From Pseudomonas marginalis (GTDB taxonomy: Bacteria > Pseudomonadota > Gammaproteobacteria > Pseudomonadales > Pseudomonadaceae), in the NCBI RefSeq assembly GCF_008692035.1, contig NZ_VTFG01000001.1, positions 2,542,001 through 2,606,000 on the forward strand: a DNA stretch of 64,000 nt, in the 5' to 3' direction. The notes below the pieces were generated by a model. The model was not told the origin of the DNA and ran no database searches. It saw only the letters and a list, made by a program, of their open reading frames with translations. Below, one piece after another: positions 1-7,422 of this stretch (position 1 is its first letter; each line of letters begins with the position of its first letter). A program made the translations under genes and the position numbers.

Positions 1-233
1 AGGTACGCAAGCAAGCGGAAAAACTGGAAGCGACCTCAAAGGAATGGGATGAAAAATCCGAGCAGGCCCTGCACCAGCATCATCGCTGGGCCCAGGCGAT
101 GACCGCGATTCAGATCGCGATTTCGCTGGCGGCGATTACGTTGTTGACGAGAAGGGAATGGTTGAAGCGCATGTCCTATGCGGCGGCGGGTGTGGCGGTG
201 GTGCTAGGTAGCCTGGCCTGGCTGCATATCTAG
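1..233 (+). CDS. DUF4337 family membrane protein, C-terminal part (cut by the window edge)
   Basis: The reading frame enters from the left edge (first full codon at position 3) and stops with TAG at 231-233, leaving 76 residues. What remains is a charged helical stretch rich in K, E and Q, a hydrophobic segment (TAIQIAISLAAITLL), a basic loop and a second hydrophobic segment ending the protein. This two-helix C-terminus after a coiled-coil-like segment is typical of DUF4337 proteins, which are inner-membrane proteins of unknown function. The N-terminal membrane segment lies outside the window. The family call rests on pattern only. Confidence 0.6.
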   Translation, partial: VRKQAEKLEATSKEWDEKSEQALHQHHRWAQAMTAIQIAISLAAITLLTRREWLKRMSYAAAGVAVVLGSLAWLHI

Positions 234-303
234 CAATTTTACTTGGGCGCGTTGCACTCATCGCTATATAGTAAATGGCATAACGCTACCCAAGGAGAGA
301 CCG

Positions 304-963
304 GTGTCCGCACAACCCAAAGAAGCCGTGGGCGCCGCCTACAGCATTGAATCCATGCGCTATGCCCAGGCCATGACCTGGCAAGCCATCGACCACCTCG
401 CCCAGCGCATCCGCCCCGGCATGCTGGAATCCGAAGCACGCGAATTGGGCAAGCACGTGCTTGCCGAACTCGACATGCAACGCATCTGGCACCCGCTGCT
501 GGTGCGCTTCGGCGCCAACACCCTGAAGACCTTCAAACAACGCTCCGATGGCGACCCGGTGCTGGGCGACAACGACATTTTCTTCATCGACATGGGCGCC
601 GTGTGGCAAGGCCACGAAGGTGACGCCGGCGCGACCTTCGCCACCGGCAACGACGCGGACATGATTGCCTGCGCCCACGCCGCCAAGGCGCTGTTCGACC
701 GCGTGCAAGCGCGCTGGAAAAACGACCAGGTCGTCGGCCTGGAGCTTTACCGCTATGCCGAAGAACAAGCCCAGGCCATGGGCTGGCAACTGAACCTGGA
801 CATCAAGGGCCATCGCGTCAGCGACTTCCCCCACGCCATCCATCGTGGCGGCGACCTGGGTGACTTCGAGCACTACCCGAATGCAGGGCTATGGATCCTG
901 GAAATCCAGCTCGCCCACCCGACCAAGCCCTACGGCGCCTTCTATGAAGACTTACTCGCCTGA
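304..963 (+). CDS. M24 family metallopeptidase (aminopeptidase P / creatinase fold)
   Basis: A 219-residue protein with a GTG start preceded by a good AGGAGAG ribosome site. It has the pita-bread metal ligands in order: Asp96 (FFIDMGA), Asp107 (EGDAGATF), His170 (GHRVSDFPH), Glu200 (ILEIQL) and Glu215 (FYEDLL). All five dinuclear metal ligands are therefore present, suggesting an active enzyme. The N-terminal creatinase domain found in full aminopeptidase P is absent, so it is a catalytic-domain-only member. Substrate is unknown; Xaa-Pro peptides are typical of the family. It is followed after 17 bases by a gamma-glutamylcyclotransferase-like gene, so both may be co-transcribed. Confidence 0.85.
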   Translation: MSAQPKEAVGAAYSIESMRYAQAMTWQAIDHLAQRIRPGMLESEARELGKHVLAELDMQRIWHPLLVRFGANTLKTFKQRSDGDPVLGDNDIFFIDMGAVWQGHEGDAGATFATGNDADMIACAHAAKALFDRVQARWKNDQVVGLELYRYAEEQAQAMGWQLNLDIKGHRVSDFPHAIHRGGDLGDFEHYPNAGLWILEIQLAHPTKPYGAFYEDLLA

Positions 964-980
964 CCGTTAAAGGAACAGAA

Positions 981-1334
981 ATGGAACGCTCCACTGAACA
1001 CTCTGTGCTGTTGTTTTCCTACGGCACATTGCAGGACAAAACCGTGCAACTGGCCAACTTCGGGCGGGAACTGGCAGGCCGACACGATGCAATGCTGGGC
1101 TACGCACAAAGCTGGGTAGAAATCACCGACCCGCAGGTACTGGCCAGCAGTGGCAAGACCCATCACCCGATTGTGCAACCTACCACCGAGGCGGGGGCGC
1201 GTATTGAGGGGATGGTGTTTCAGATTTCCGAGCAGGAACTGGCGGCGGCGGATGCGTATGAAGTGGCGGACTACAAGCGCATGGCTGTGACGTTGGCGTC
1301 CGGGCTGACGGCGTGGGTGTATGTGCAAGCCTGA
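981..1334 (+). CDS. Gamma-glutamylcyclotransferase family (AIG2-like) protein
   Basis: A 117-residue protein with an AAGGAACAG ribosome site before ATG. The N-terminal YGTL motif (residues 14-17) and the downstream DAYEVADY motif, with Glu94 in the expected catalytic position, are the signature of the GGCT/AIG2 fold. These enzymes release 5-oxoproline from gamma-glutamyl compounds, but many bacterial members have no proven substrate. The M24 peptidase directly upstream suggests small-peptide or amino-acid-conjugate turnover; that link is inference only. Confidence 0.85.
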   Translation: MERSTEHSVLLFSYGTLQDKTVQLANFGRELAGRHDAMLGYAQSWVEITDPQVLASSGKTHHPIVQPTTEAGARIEGMVFQISEQELAAADAYEVADYKRMAVTLASGLTAWVYVQA

Positions 1335-1411
1335 AGATGACGTTGCCCAAATCGCCCAAGCTTTAACCTGAGCCCGCGACGTATCATGGGCCAACCTTTC
1401 GAGAATGGCCC

Positions 1412-2452
1412 ATGAACCTCAGTATCTTCTACGCACTCGCCGCCGCCGCCCTGTTCGGCGCCAGCACCCCGCTCGCCAAACACCTCGGCCTGGGCCTCTC
1501 GCCCGTGCTGCTCGCCGGCCTGCTCTATCTTGGCAGTGGCGTCGGCCTCGCTGGTGTGCGCGTGATTCGTGATCGCGGCTGGAAACCCTCCGGGCTAACC
1601 CCTTCGGAATGGCCCTGGCTGCTCGGCGCCGTCGCATTCGGCGGCATCCTCGGGCCCGTCGCGTTGATGTTCGGCCTGACCCGCACCGCCGGCGCCACCG
1701 CCTCCCTGATGCTCAACCTGGAATCGGTGCTGACCGCCGTTGTCGCCTGGGTCGTGTTCAGGGAAAACGCCGACCGTCGCATCGTCCTGGGGATGATCGC
1801 CATCGTGCTGGGCGGCGTGGTGTTGTCAGGGGCCGACGGCGGTGGCACCAGCCATGACTGGACGGGGCCGCTGGCGGTTGCCGTGGCGTGCCTGTGCTGG
1901 GGGATCGATAACAACCTGACGCGCAAAGTGTCTGCGTCGGACGCGCTGTTTATCGCCGGGGCCAAGGGGTTGATCGCGGGGCTGGTGAATGGCGGGTTGG
2001 CGCTTTATCTCGGGGCGCGGATCCCGGGCATGGCGCAGCTGGCGCCTATCTTGCTGGTGGGTTTTCTGGGCTATGGCATCAGCCTGGTGATGTTCGTGCT
2101 GGCGTTGCGCGGACTGGGCAGTGCACGCACGGGGGCGTATTTTTCGACTGCGCCGTTCCTGGGGGCCGCGATTGCGCTGCTGTTGTTGGGTGAGTCAGTG
2201 ACGCTGGCGTTCTGGATTGCCTCAGCGCTGATGGCCGTGGGGGTTTGGCTGCACCTGACGGAGCGGCATGCCCATGAACATCAGCATGACGCGACGGAAC
2301 ACGGGCATCGGCATGTGCATGATGAACACCATCAGCATGAGCACGGGTTTGCGTGGGATCCGGCGGAACCCCATAGCCATGTGCATGTGCACAGTCCGCT
2401 GAGGCACAGCCATGCGCATTTTCCGGATGTGCATCATCGGCATCGGCATTGA
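1412..2452 (+). CDS. EamA/DMT-family transporter with a histidine-rich C-terminal tail
   Basis: A 346-residue inner-membrane protein. The first ~280 residues carry about ten hydrophobic segments in two repeats, as in drug/metabolite transporters (FGASTPLAKHLGL near the start; a second repeat beginning near the CWGIDNN motif). The last 64 residues (about 283-346) contain 23 histidines arranged as HxH and HxHxH runs, with several Asp and Glu residues. Such a tail is not part of the EamA fold and resembles the metal-binding loops of zinc or nickel transporters and chaperones. It may bind or sense divalent metal in the cytoplasm. Substrate is not identifiable. Confidence 0.85.
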   Translation: MNLSIFYALAAAALFGASTPLAKHLGLGLSPVLLAGLLYLGSGVGLAGVRVIRDRGWKPSGLTPSEWPWLLGAVAFGGILGPVALMFGLTRTAGATASLMLNLESVLTAVVAWVVFRENADRRIVLGMIAIVLGGVVLSGADGGGTSHDWTGPLAVAVACLCWGIDNNLTRKVSASDALFIAGAKGLIAGLVNGGLALYLGARIPGMAQLAPILLVGFLGYGISLVMFVLALRGLGSARTGAYFSTAPFLGAAIALLLLGESVTLAFWIASALMAVGVWLHLTERHAHEHQHDATEHGHRHVHDEHHQHEHGFAWDPAEPHSHVHVHSPLRHSHAHFPDVHHRHRH

Positions 2453-2502
2453 GGGAGCCCCCACTACCCGACGTAGCGCTGTCGCGCAGCAAACGGGGAC
2501 CT

Positions 2503-2654
2503 TTGTGGCGAGCGGGCTTGTCGAAGCGTCGCACCGCCCGCGTTGGGGTGCGAAGCGCCCCTGATGAAGACGAATGAGGTCTATCAGGCACTCCTCTGCG
2601 CCTGGTTTTGGGGCTGCTGCGCAGCCCAACGCGGGGCAAGCCCGCTCGCCACAG
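2503..2654. repeat. REPIN-like inverted repeat (GTGGCGAGCGGGCTTG type)
   Basis: The stretch opens with TGTGGCGAGCGGGCTTG and closes with its near-perfect reverse complement CAAGCCCGCTCGCCACA. Inner segments around GCGTTGGGGTGCG and CAGCCCAACGCGG also pair. This is the usual layout of Pseudomonas REP doublets, extragenic palindromes scattered in intergenic space. It lies just downstream of the EamA gene and could form a stable mRNA 3' hairpin. Confidence 0.7.
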
Positions 2655-3076
2655 GAATGCGGTCGCCTGAAATTGCTTATGCAAGGCTCAAGACTTTAGG
2701 ATGAAATATTAAATCTTAAAAATCAGTAAGCTATTTTAAGTTTGGTAAGCGATGTATTGCACAGCAGCAATAGATTTGAGCAACTTCCTACAAAGCCCTC
2801 AGAAGCGCCACTCCTGCTCTTTTTGTCGACACCACCGCGCCTCTGCAGATACTGCTCGATGCCGCGACATATCGACTTCACGCCGTCACCCAAGTCCTGG
2901 AGAACCTCGTACTACACAGTGAAATCAGCTGCGATGCCGTTGTTCTGAGCGATTTTGCATTGCTCTGCTCAATCCCTCTACGAGACGGATGCGATTTGCT
3001 GGATGTCATAGGGCGACGGATGGATGTGGCGGGCGCGTGATTTAATCCTCACAGACTTTTTCAGAATCCGAAAATT

Positions 3077-3112
3077 ACAAAACCCTGGTTTCTTTCGAAA
3101 TCAGGGGTTTTG
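3077..3112. terminator. Bidirectional terminator-like hairpin
   Basis: Arms AAAACCCTGGTTTC and GAAATCAGGGGTTTT flank a four-base loop, with A and T tracts on the two sides. It resembles the hairpin downstream of tRNA-Ser at 5171-5213 (both built on ACCCCTGATTT), so it may be an old copy of that terminator. Confidence 0.55.
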
Positions 3113-3207
3113 TTTAAAAATCAAATAAATCTTTCCGCTTTTCCTTGTAAAACCAGAGTGCCGGGAGCCGGTAGGCCACTCTAGGGGGGATTGGTTTCCG
3201 GAGCCCG

Positions 3208-3250
3208 AAAAAAGGCCCCCGCACCAGGTCAAAGTGTGGGGACCCTTTTT
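3208..3250. terminator. Bidirectional terminator-like hairpin
   Basis: A run of six A, then GGCCCCCGCAC, a short loop, GTGTGGGGACC and a run of T. It is close to symmetric and could end transcripts from either side. It lies between the gene-poor stretch and the hypothetical gene at 3361-3726, whose transcript (minus strand) would run into it. Confidence 0.6.
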
Positions 3251-3360
3251 ACATAAGCGGCGTTATTCGTAATGCGTCCAGATGAATTTTTGAAAGCCAG
3301 CTATCGACCCATAGCAGTCATCTGAACCGCATTGATCGACAGAAATGTCCACCGCCAATC

Positions 3361-3726
3361 CTAAAATCGTGAAGGTAGCTCATTTCCGGTCTTGATATTC
3401 GAAAAGACCTCATCTGGATCTGCCTGACACCAATATCTAAACAGAAGGCGAGGTTCGGTATTTCCGAAATACTGATCAACGGTGCTGTCGGGCGGCACGG
3501 TCAATTTAGGTGCTAGCCATTGCTGCGCTAAAACACCTATTGGTTTGTCAGACGACCAAATAATCCAAGTAGCCTTGCCTCCATTGATACCCGGTAAGTA
3601 GCCGGCATCTTGTATCACTTCGATTAAGGCGCGCAGCGTTGCTGATGGATCGAGTGTGATCGACGTCGCATGGCTTCCCAGATCATCTCCTGCATGAACG
3701 CTATCTCGATCAATGGCAACTTCCAA
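3361..3726 (-). CDS. Hypothetical protein, orphan immunity-like
   Basis: A 121-residue acidic soluble protein. The start codon is TTG at 3724-3726, supported by an AAAAAAGGAG ribosome site eight bases upstream. There is no signal peptide or membrane segment. Visible features are a TLRALIEVIQDAGYLPGI segment followed by a GGKATWIIW strand and a C-terminus rich in charged residues. I do not recognise a named domain. Small acidic lone proteins of this kind in AT-richer patches of Pseudomonas genomes are often leftover immunity proteins of polymorphic toxin loci, but no toxin gene is visible here. Confidence 0.6.
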   Translation of the reverse strand: MEVAIDRDSVHAGDDLGSHATSITLDPSATLRALIEVIQDAGYLPGINGGKATWIIWSSDKPIGVLAQQWLAPKLTVPPDSTVDQYFGNTEPRLLFRYWCQADPDEVFSNIKTGNELPSRF

Positions 3727-4063
3727 CGTGACTACTCCTTTTTTACCGCTGTGCTGTCACTAGATCGTCCAGCGTAGAGACATCAACAGCTACCTGTCCA
3801 CAGCCTGCTTTTGGCCGCAAGCTGACGTTGATCATACCGTGCAAAAGCAGGAAAAAGTGGACGTTAGGCACGAGCCTGTTGAAACTGACGTCGAATTGAC
3901 CCAGAGGCCTATGCCACACTGCCCCATCCCGTCAGTAAATATCTAGTGCTGGTAATAGTTCACAGGGTAGGATCCTGGATCAGTAAAGTTTCTGTAACAG
4001 GGCCAATCCAGCACTGGCGATAATAATCTCAGGCGATATACACGTTTTACCAGAGGTGAAGTA
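3727..4063. other. Intergenic region between divergent hypothetical genes
   Basis: This 337-base stretch carries the ribosome sites of both flanking genes (AAGGAG for the minus gene, GAGGTGAAG for the plus gene) and presumably their promoters. An AT-rich element near 4019-4040 could belong to the plus-strand promoter. No coding frame, tRNA or repeat was found. Confidence 0.4.
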
Positions 4064-4672
4064 ATGCCGTTAGATAAAGATTGGCAGCCAAGTTTTGGGA
4101 CTATCTTCACGTGGTTCGCCATGGATCGACATGGGCGTATAGCTGTAATGGTGAATAACTGTTTCGGCCCTATCCCTTCGAGCTTGTTGGCTATTCCAGA
4201 GCTAGAGAAAAAACTCGACAGTATAAATGAGTTTATGTGGGAAGAGTCGCGTGAGTTTCAAAGTTATCCAAAAAACAAGGAAGGTCAAACTCTTTTAGAT
4301 ATATATAGGTTTCGCAGGGAGCTCAAACCCTCGTCGCGCGGCGAAATGGAACGCATAGTCTTAGAGAGTTCGAACTTTTATCAAGAGCTCACGGAGTATT
4401 CAATTCCATCAATAAAAGGCTTCTATGTTTATCACGCGCTAGAAGATTACGTGTCCAGCGAAGACAATCCGATTGGTTATGAGGGCGACGCGGGAATTGG
4501 AGACTACTTTCGATATTTGATTCCAACGGCATGCGCTAGCATCGAAGACTTCCCTGAAGAATTAAGGTCACTAATCGCCGTATCCGACACATTAGATTTC
4601 ACAGTTGACCGAGCCATATTTAGTATGTCAATCAATCAGAGTTTTAAGCGATCTTTTAATCAACAGACGTGA
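4064..4672 (+). CDS. Hypothetical protein in an AT-rich patch
   Basis: A 202-residue soluble protein with an AGAGGTGAAGTA ribosome site before ATG. Codon use is strikingly AT-rich (many ATA, TTA and AGA-type codons) compared with neighbouring genes, a sign of horizontal acquisition. The N-terminal part (SFGTIFTWFAMDRHGRIAVM) and a later FYVYHALEDY segment look like a compact alpha/beta protein. No catalytic motif, signal peptide or membrane helix is visible. Like the gene at 3361-3726 it may be an orphan immunity-type protein, but I do not recognise the family. Confidence 0.65.
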   Translation: MPLDKDWQPSFGTIFTWFAMDRHGRIAVMVNNCFGPIPSSLLAIPELEKKLDSINEFMWEESREFQSYPKNKEGQTLLDIYRFRRELKPSSRGEMERIVLESSNFYQELTEYSIPSIKGFYVYHALEDYVSSEDNPIGYEGDAGIGDYFRYLIPTACASIEDFPEELRSLIAVSDTLDFTVDRAIFSMSINQSFKRSFNQQT

Positions 4673-4795
4673 AAGATTAGCAGTTTTTAAAAAGTATTCG
4701 TTTCATCGGCTACGCAGTGAAGCGCTCTGGATTTGTAGACAAACGGAGTGTCAGTTATTGGCCGATTGCTGCCTGCGAGGTGATATTCCCTAGGC

Positions 4796-5094
4796 CTACC
4801 GCAGGCACATTATCGCGTCGGTAATCGCTTTTGCATTTGTGTCCAGAGTTGCCGTGGCCATGATTGCGTTATCTGCAGCACTCACTACGCCATTCTCTGG
4901 AAGCCACTTAGTGGTCTCTTCAATCGCCGCACCCAAGGCATGCTGAATGTGCAGGAGCAACGTCAAAGCGTCTGCTGCAGCGATATTGCAACCTGAGTTA
5001 TCTGGCAGTCGTCCTTGATGAGAGTTGCGGAAATCCTAATTCACGCGGGCTAGAACAGTTTTCTGGTCCAAGTGTTGGCTTTTGAGCCCATCAT
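4796..5094 (-). pseudogene. Decayed DUF3077-like gene
   Basis: On the minus strand an ATG at 5092-5094, preceded by GCGGAAGAAG, opens a frame reading MGSKANTWTRKLF and then hits TAG. After another in-frame stop and a frame disruption, an open frame (5035 to 4796, 79 residues, no start codon) reads as two helices with an ADALTLLLHIQHALGAAIEE segment and a late TLDTNAKAITDAI segment. The RKLF entry, the ADAL helix and the AKAI helix match the layout of DUF3077 proteins common in Pseudomonas. The gene appears inactivated near its 5' end. Family assignment is from pattern memory and is moderate. Confidence 0.45.
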
Positions 5095-5170
5095 ACTTCT
5101 TCCGCTAATTTTCACACCAGAACAGGGCGCCAGTCTCATGGCGGTCCCATGAGGGCATTTTTCGGACGCA

Positions 5171-5213
5171 AAAAACCACAAACCCCCGACTTTCTCTAGG
5201 AAAATCAGGGGTT
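5171..5213 (-). terminator. Terminator of tRNA-Ser
   Basis: Read on the minus strand, AACCCCTGATTTTC pairs with GAAAGTCGGGGGTT across a short loop, followed by GTGGTTTTTTG. It begins about 15 bases after the tRNA 3' end. Confidence 0.7.
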
Positions 5214-5228
5214 CGCGTTTTCAAAATG

Positions 5229-5318
5229 TGGCGGTGAAGGAGAGATTCGAACTCTCGATACAATTTCTTGTATACACACTTTCCAGGCGTGCTCCTTAAG
5301 CCACTCGGACACTTCACC
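5229..5318 (-). tRNA. tRNA-Ser (anticodon GGA)
   Basis: A 90-base class II tRNA read on the minus strand. The acceptor arms GGTGAAG and CTTCACC pair perfectly, followed by discriminator G and an encoded CCA. The anticodon loop has GGA (positions 5284 to 5282), decoding UCC. The T-arm GAGAGTTCGAATCTCTC is canonical and the long variable arm (GTATACAAGAAATTGTATC) is typical of serine tRNAs. The gene is intact. No second copy of its 3' end was found nearby, so there is no evidence of an integrated island using it as an attachment site. Confidence 0.97.
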
Positions 5319-5356
5319 GTATCTCGTCAAACCAGTTCAGTCTGTCGAGGCGCGCT

Positions 5357-5385
5357 AATGTAGTCGAAAGCCTTTCTGATGGCAA
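5357..5385 (-). promoter_or_regulatory. Sigma-70 promoter of tRNA-Ser
   Basis: On the minus strand TTGCCA (5380-5385) and TACATT (5357-5362) are separated by 17 bases. The GC-rich discriminator AGCGCGCC right after the -10 box is typical of stable-RNA promoters under stringent control. Transcription would begin about 30 bases before the mature tRNA. Confidence 0.65.
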
Positions 5386-5654
5386 AGGTTTTTTTCAGAA
5401 TTTTCATGCGGTTAGATGGGTATGCCGGGATGTGCCCGGCGAGGGGTGGTGATTCTGCCATTCTTGGGCATGGGCGTCCTGTGTCTGGGGCCAGTGTTGC
5501 GCCCTGCTCCAGGCCTTCCGGCGTTCTCCCTGCGGGGAAAGTCTGACTGGGCAGTCAGTCACGGCGCTTTACCGGGGCGGGCGTGGTGGGTAACGTCTGC
5601 GCATGCGCCTTTATAAACAGCCTCTCTATAACAAATCCTACAAGGAACCGCGTC
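5386..5654. other. Intergenic region between tRNA-Ser and the crotonase gene
   Basis: Nothing coding is supported; the 66-codon frame at 5416-5616 lacks a ribosome site and protein-like content. A small GC hairpin (GCCGGGATGTGCCCGGC) lies near 5426-5442. The promoter of the crotonase gene should lie here, but no box pair stands out. Confidence 0.4.
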
Positions 5655-6347
5655 ATGAGTGAGTTGATTGCTTACCACCTCGAAGACGGTATCGCGACCC
5701 TGACCCTGAGCAACGGCAAGGTGAATGCCATTTCTCCGGATGTGGTCAGTGCGTTCAATACAGCGCTGGACCAGGCCGAGAAAGATCGGGCGGTGGTGAT
5801 CATCACCGGCACGCCGGGGATCCTGTCGGGTGGGTATGACTTGAAGGTGATGACAGCCGGCCCCAAAGAAGCCATCGGCCTGGTGACGTCGGGCTCGACA
5901 TTGGCACGTCGCCTTTTGTCCCACCCGTTTCCGGTGATTGTGGCGTGCCCTGGGCATGCGGTGGCCAAGGGTGCTTTCCTGTTGTTGTCGGCAGATTATC
6001 GGATCGGGGTGGAAGGCCCGTTCAGAATTGGCCTGAATGAGGTGGCGATCGGCATGACCATGCACCACGCCGGTATCGAGCTGGCGCGGGACCGTCTGCG
6101 TAAATCGGCGTTTCATCGCTCGGTGATCAATGCCGAGATGTTTGACCCGCAAGGCGCGTTGCAGGCCGGTTTCCTCGACAAGGTGGTGGCACCTGAAGAG
6201 CTGCAGGCGGCGGCGCTGGAAGCGGCACGTCAGTTGAAGAAGCTGAATATGAATGCCCATAAGCACACCAAGCTGAAGGTGCGTAAGGCGTTGCTGGAGG
6301 CGTTGGATGAGGCAATCATCCAGGATCAGGGGCATATCCTGAGTTAA
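5655..6347 (+). CDS. Crotonase / enoyl-CoA hydratase family protein
   Basis: A 230-residue protein. ATG at 5655 is preferred to the upstream frame start because AAGGAACC lies just upstream and because family members begin at this position. The crotonase fold is seen in the strand pairs around VNAISPDV, the oxyanion-hole segment ILSGGYDLK (about residues 56-64), the GHAVAKGAF loop, and a Glu in the LNEVAIG motif where hydratases carry a catalytic acid. The substrate is unknown and the protein is shorter than FadB-type hydratases. It is monocistronic, with its own terminator downstream. Confidence 0.85.
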   Translation: MSELIAYHLEDGIATLTLSNGKVNAISPDVVSAFNTALDQAEKDRAVVIITGTPGILSGGYDLKVMTAGPKEAIGLVTSGSTLARRLLSHPFPVIVACPGHAVAKGAFLLLSADYRIGVEGPFRIGLNEVAIGMTMHHAGIELARDRLRKSAFHRSVINAEMFDPQGALQAGFLDKVVAPEELQAAALEAARQLKKLNMNAHKHTKLKVRKALLEALDEAIIQDQGHILS

Positions 6348-6367
6348 TACCTACAACCGGAACATCG

Positions 6368-6394
6368 AAGCCCGACCTTGCGTCGGGCTTTTTC
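6368..6394 (+). terminator. Terminator after the crotonase gene
   Basis: AAGCCCGACCTTGCGTCGGGCTTTTT forms a GC-rich stem with a short loop and a T tract, 20 bases after the stop codon. Confidence 0.85.
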
Positions 6395-6559
6395 GTACAA
6401 ATGAATCCGAAACATCTTTAGCCGCTCTAGCCTGCCTATATCGGCACATGATGAAACATGTGCTTAAACATCGCCCATCTCCTACCTCTTTACGGGTAAT
6501 TGCCGAATTCAGTGCACATCCGTACACTGCGCCACCTTTTATCCCGATGGGCCGTGTCG

Positions 6560-7282
6560 ATGCTTTTTCTGTTACGCATGTTATTGATGGGCCTGCACTT
6601 TATGGTGGCCGGTGTACTGGGCGTGCTGCTCGGGGCCTGCCGGCCATTCCACCCGGACAACAGTCGCTTGTGTGCGCGCCTGTATGCGCTGCCGGCCATG
6701 TGGATCCTGCGCCTGAAGGTGAAGACCGATGTCGACTCCCTGCGCAACAAGCCTGGTACGTGTGTGATCATCGCCAACCACCAGTCCAACTATGACCTGT
6801 TTGTGCTGGGCACCGTGGTGCCCCATCGCACCGTGTGTATCGCCAAAAAGAGCCTGAAATGGGTACCGCTGTTCGGCCAGTTGTTCTGGCTGGCGGGCAA
6901 TGTGCTGATCGACCGCGGCAATGCGCACAAGGCACGTCGCGCGATGCTCACCACCACTCATACGTTGCAGCATCAGGACACCTCGATCTGGGTGTTTCCG
7001 GAGGGCACGCGCAATCTGGGCAAAGGCTTGTTGCCGTTCAAGAAAGGCGCGTTTCATATGGCCATCGCCGCTGGCGTGCCCATCGTGCCGGTGTGTGTCA
7101 GCAATTACGTCACCCATATGAAGCTCAATCGCTGGAACAGCGGTGATGTGCTCATACGCTCGTTGCCGCCGATTCCTACTGTGGGCCTGACTTCGGATGA
7201 CATCCCGCAGTTGATGCAGACCTGTCAGGCGCAGATGGATGAGTGCATTACAGCGATGGATCGCGAAGTGCAACCTGCCTGA
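6560..7282 (+). CDS. plsC: 1-acyl-sn-glycerol-3-phosphate acyltransferase
   Basis: A 240-residue membrane-associated acyltransferase that makes phosphatidic acid from lysophosphatidic acid in phospholipid synthesis. An N-terminal hydrophobic helix (MLFLLRMLLMGLHFMVAGVL) is followed by acyltransferase motif I NHQSNYD (residues 73-79), a GQLFWLAGNVLIDRG segment and motif III FPEGTR (146-151), then the VPIVPV motif. The ATG at 6560 begins directly at the membrane helix; a TTG 60 bases upstream would add 20 residues and cannot be excluded, since neither has a strong ribosome site. Other PlsC paralogues are likely elsewhere in the genome. Confidence 0.85.
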   Translation: MLFLLRMLLMGLHFMVAGVLGVLLGACRPFHPDNSRLCARLYALPAMWILRLKVKTDVDSLRNKPGTCVIIANHQSNYDLFVLGTVVPHRTVCIAKKSLKWVPLFGQLFWLAGNVLIDRGNAHKARRAMLTTTHTLQHQDTSIWVFPEGTRNLGKGLLPFKKGAFHMAIAAGVPIVPVCVSNYVTHMKLNRWNSGDVLIRSLPPIPTVGLTSDDIPQLMQTCQAQMDECITAMDREVQPA

Positions 7283-7422
7283 ACACCTTCCGGGGGGCCT
7301 GGCCTCCCCACGCAAACAAGCTTGCTCGTCACAAAAAGCGAGCACCTGCAGACGCCGCAACGGAACGTCATTCAAGCTAAGCTGCCCAACACCTGTCCTC
7401 CTAATAAGAAGTGATCAGCACC

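Larger units (their letters stand above)
2655..3360. other. Gene-poor intergenic stretch with two terminator-like hairpins
   Basis: No convincing coding sequence was found. The 68-codon frame at 2742-2948 has no ribosome site or protein-like composition. The stretch is clearly AT-richer than the rest of the window from about 2690. It contains a hairpin at 3077-3112 and another at 3208-3250, described separately, and a further inverted pair (AGAGTG ... CACTCT) near 3159-3182. The rest shows nothing I can name. Confidence 0.5.

Noticed and set aside
2742..2948. 68-codon frame in the gene-poor stretch
   Set aside because: No ribosome site, no recognisable protein-like pattern, and low similarity to neighbouring codon use.
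5229..5318. tRNA-Ser as attachment site of an integrated element
   Set aside because: The tRNA is intact, but no direct repeat of its 3' end and no integrase gene were found in the window.
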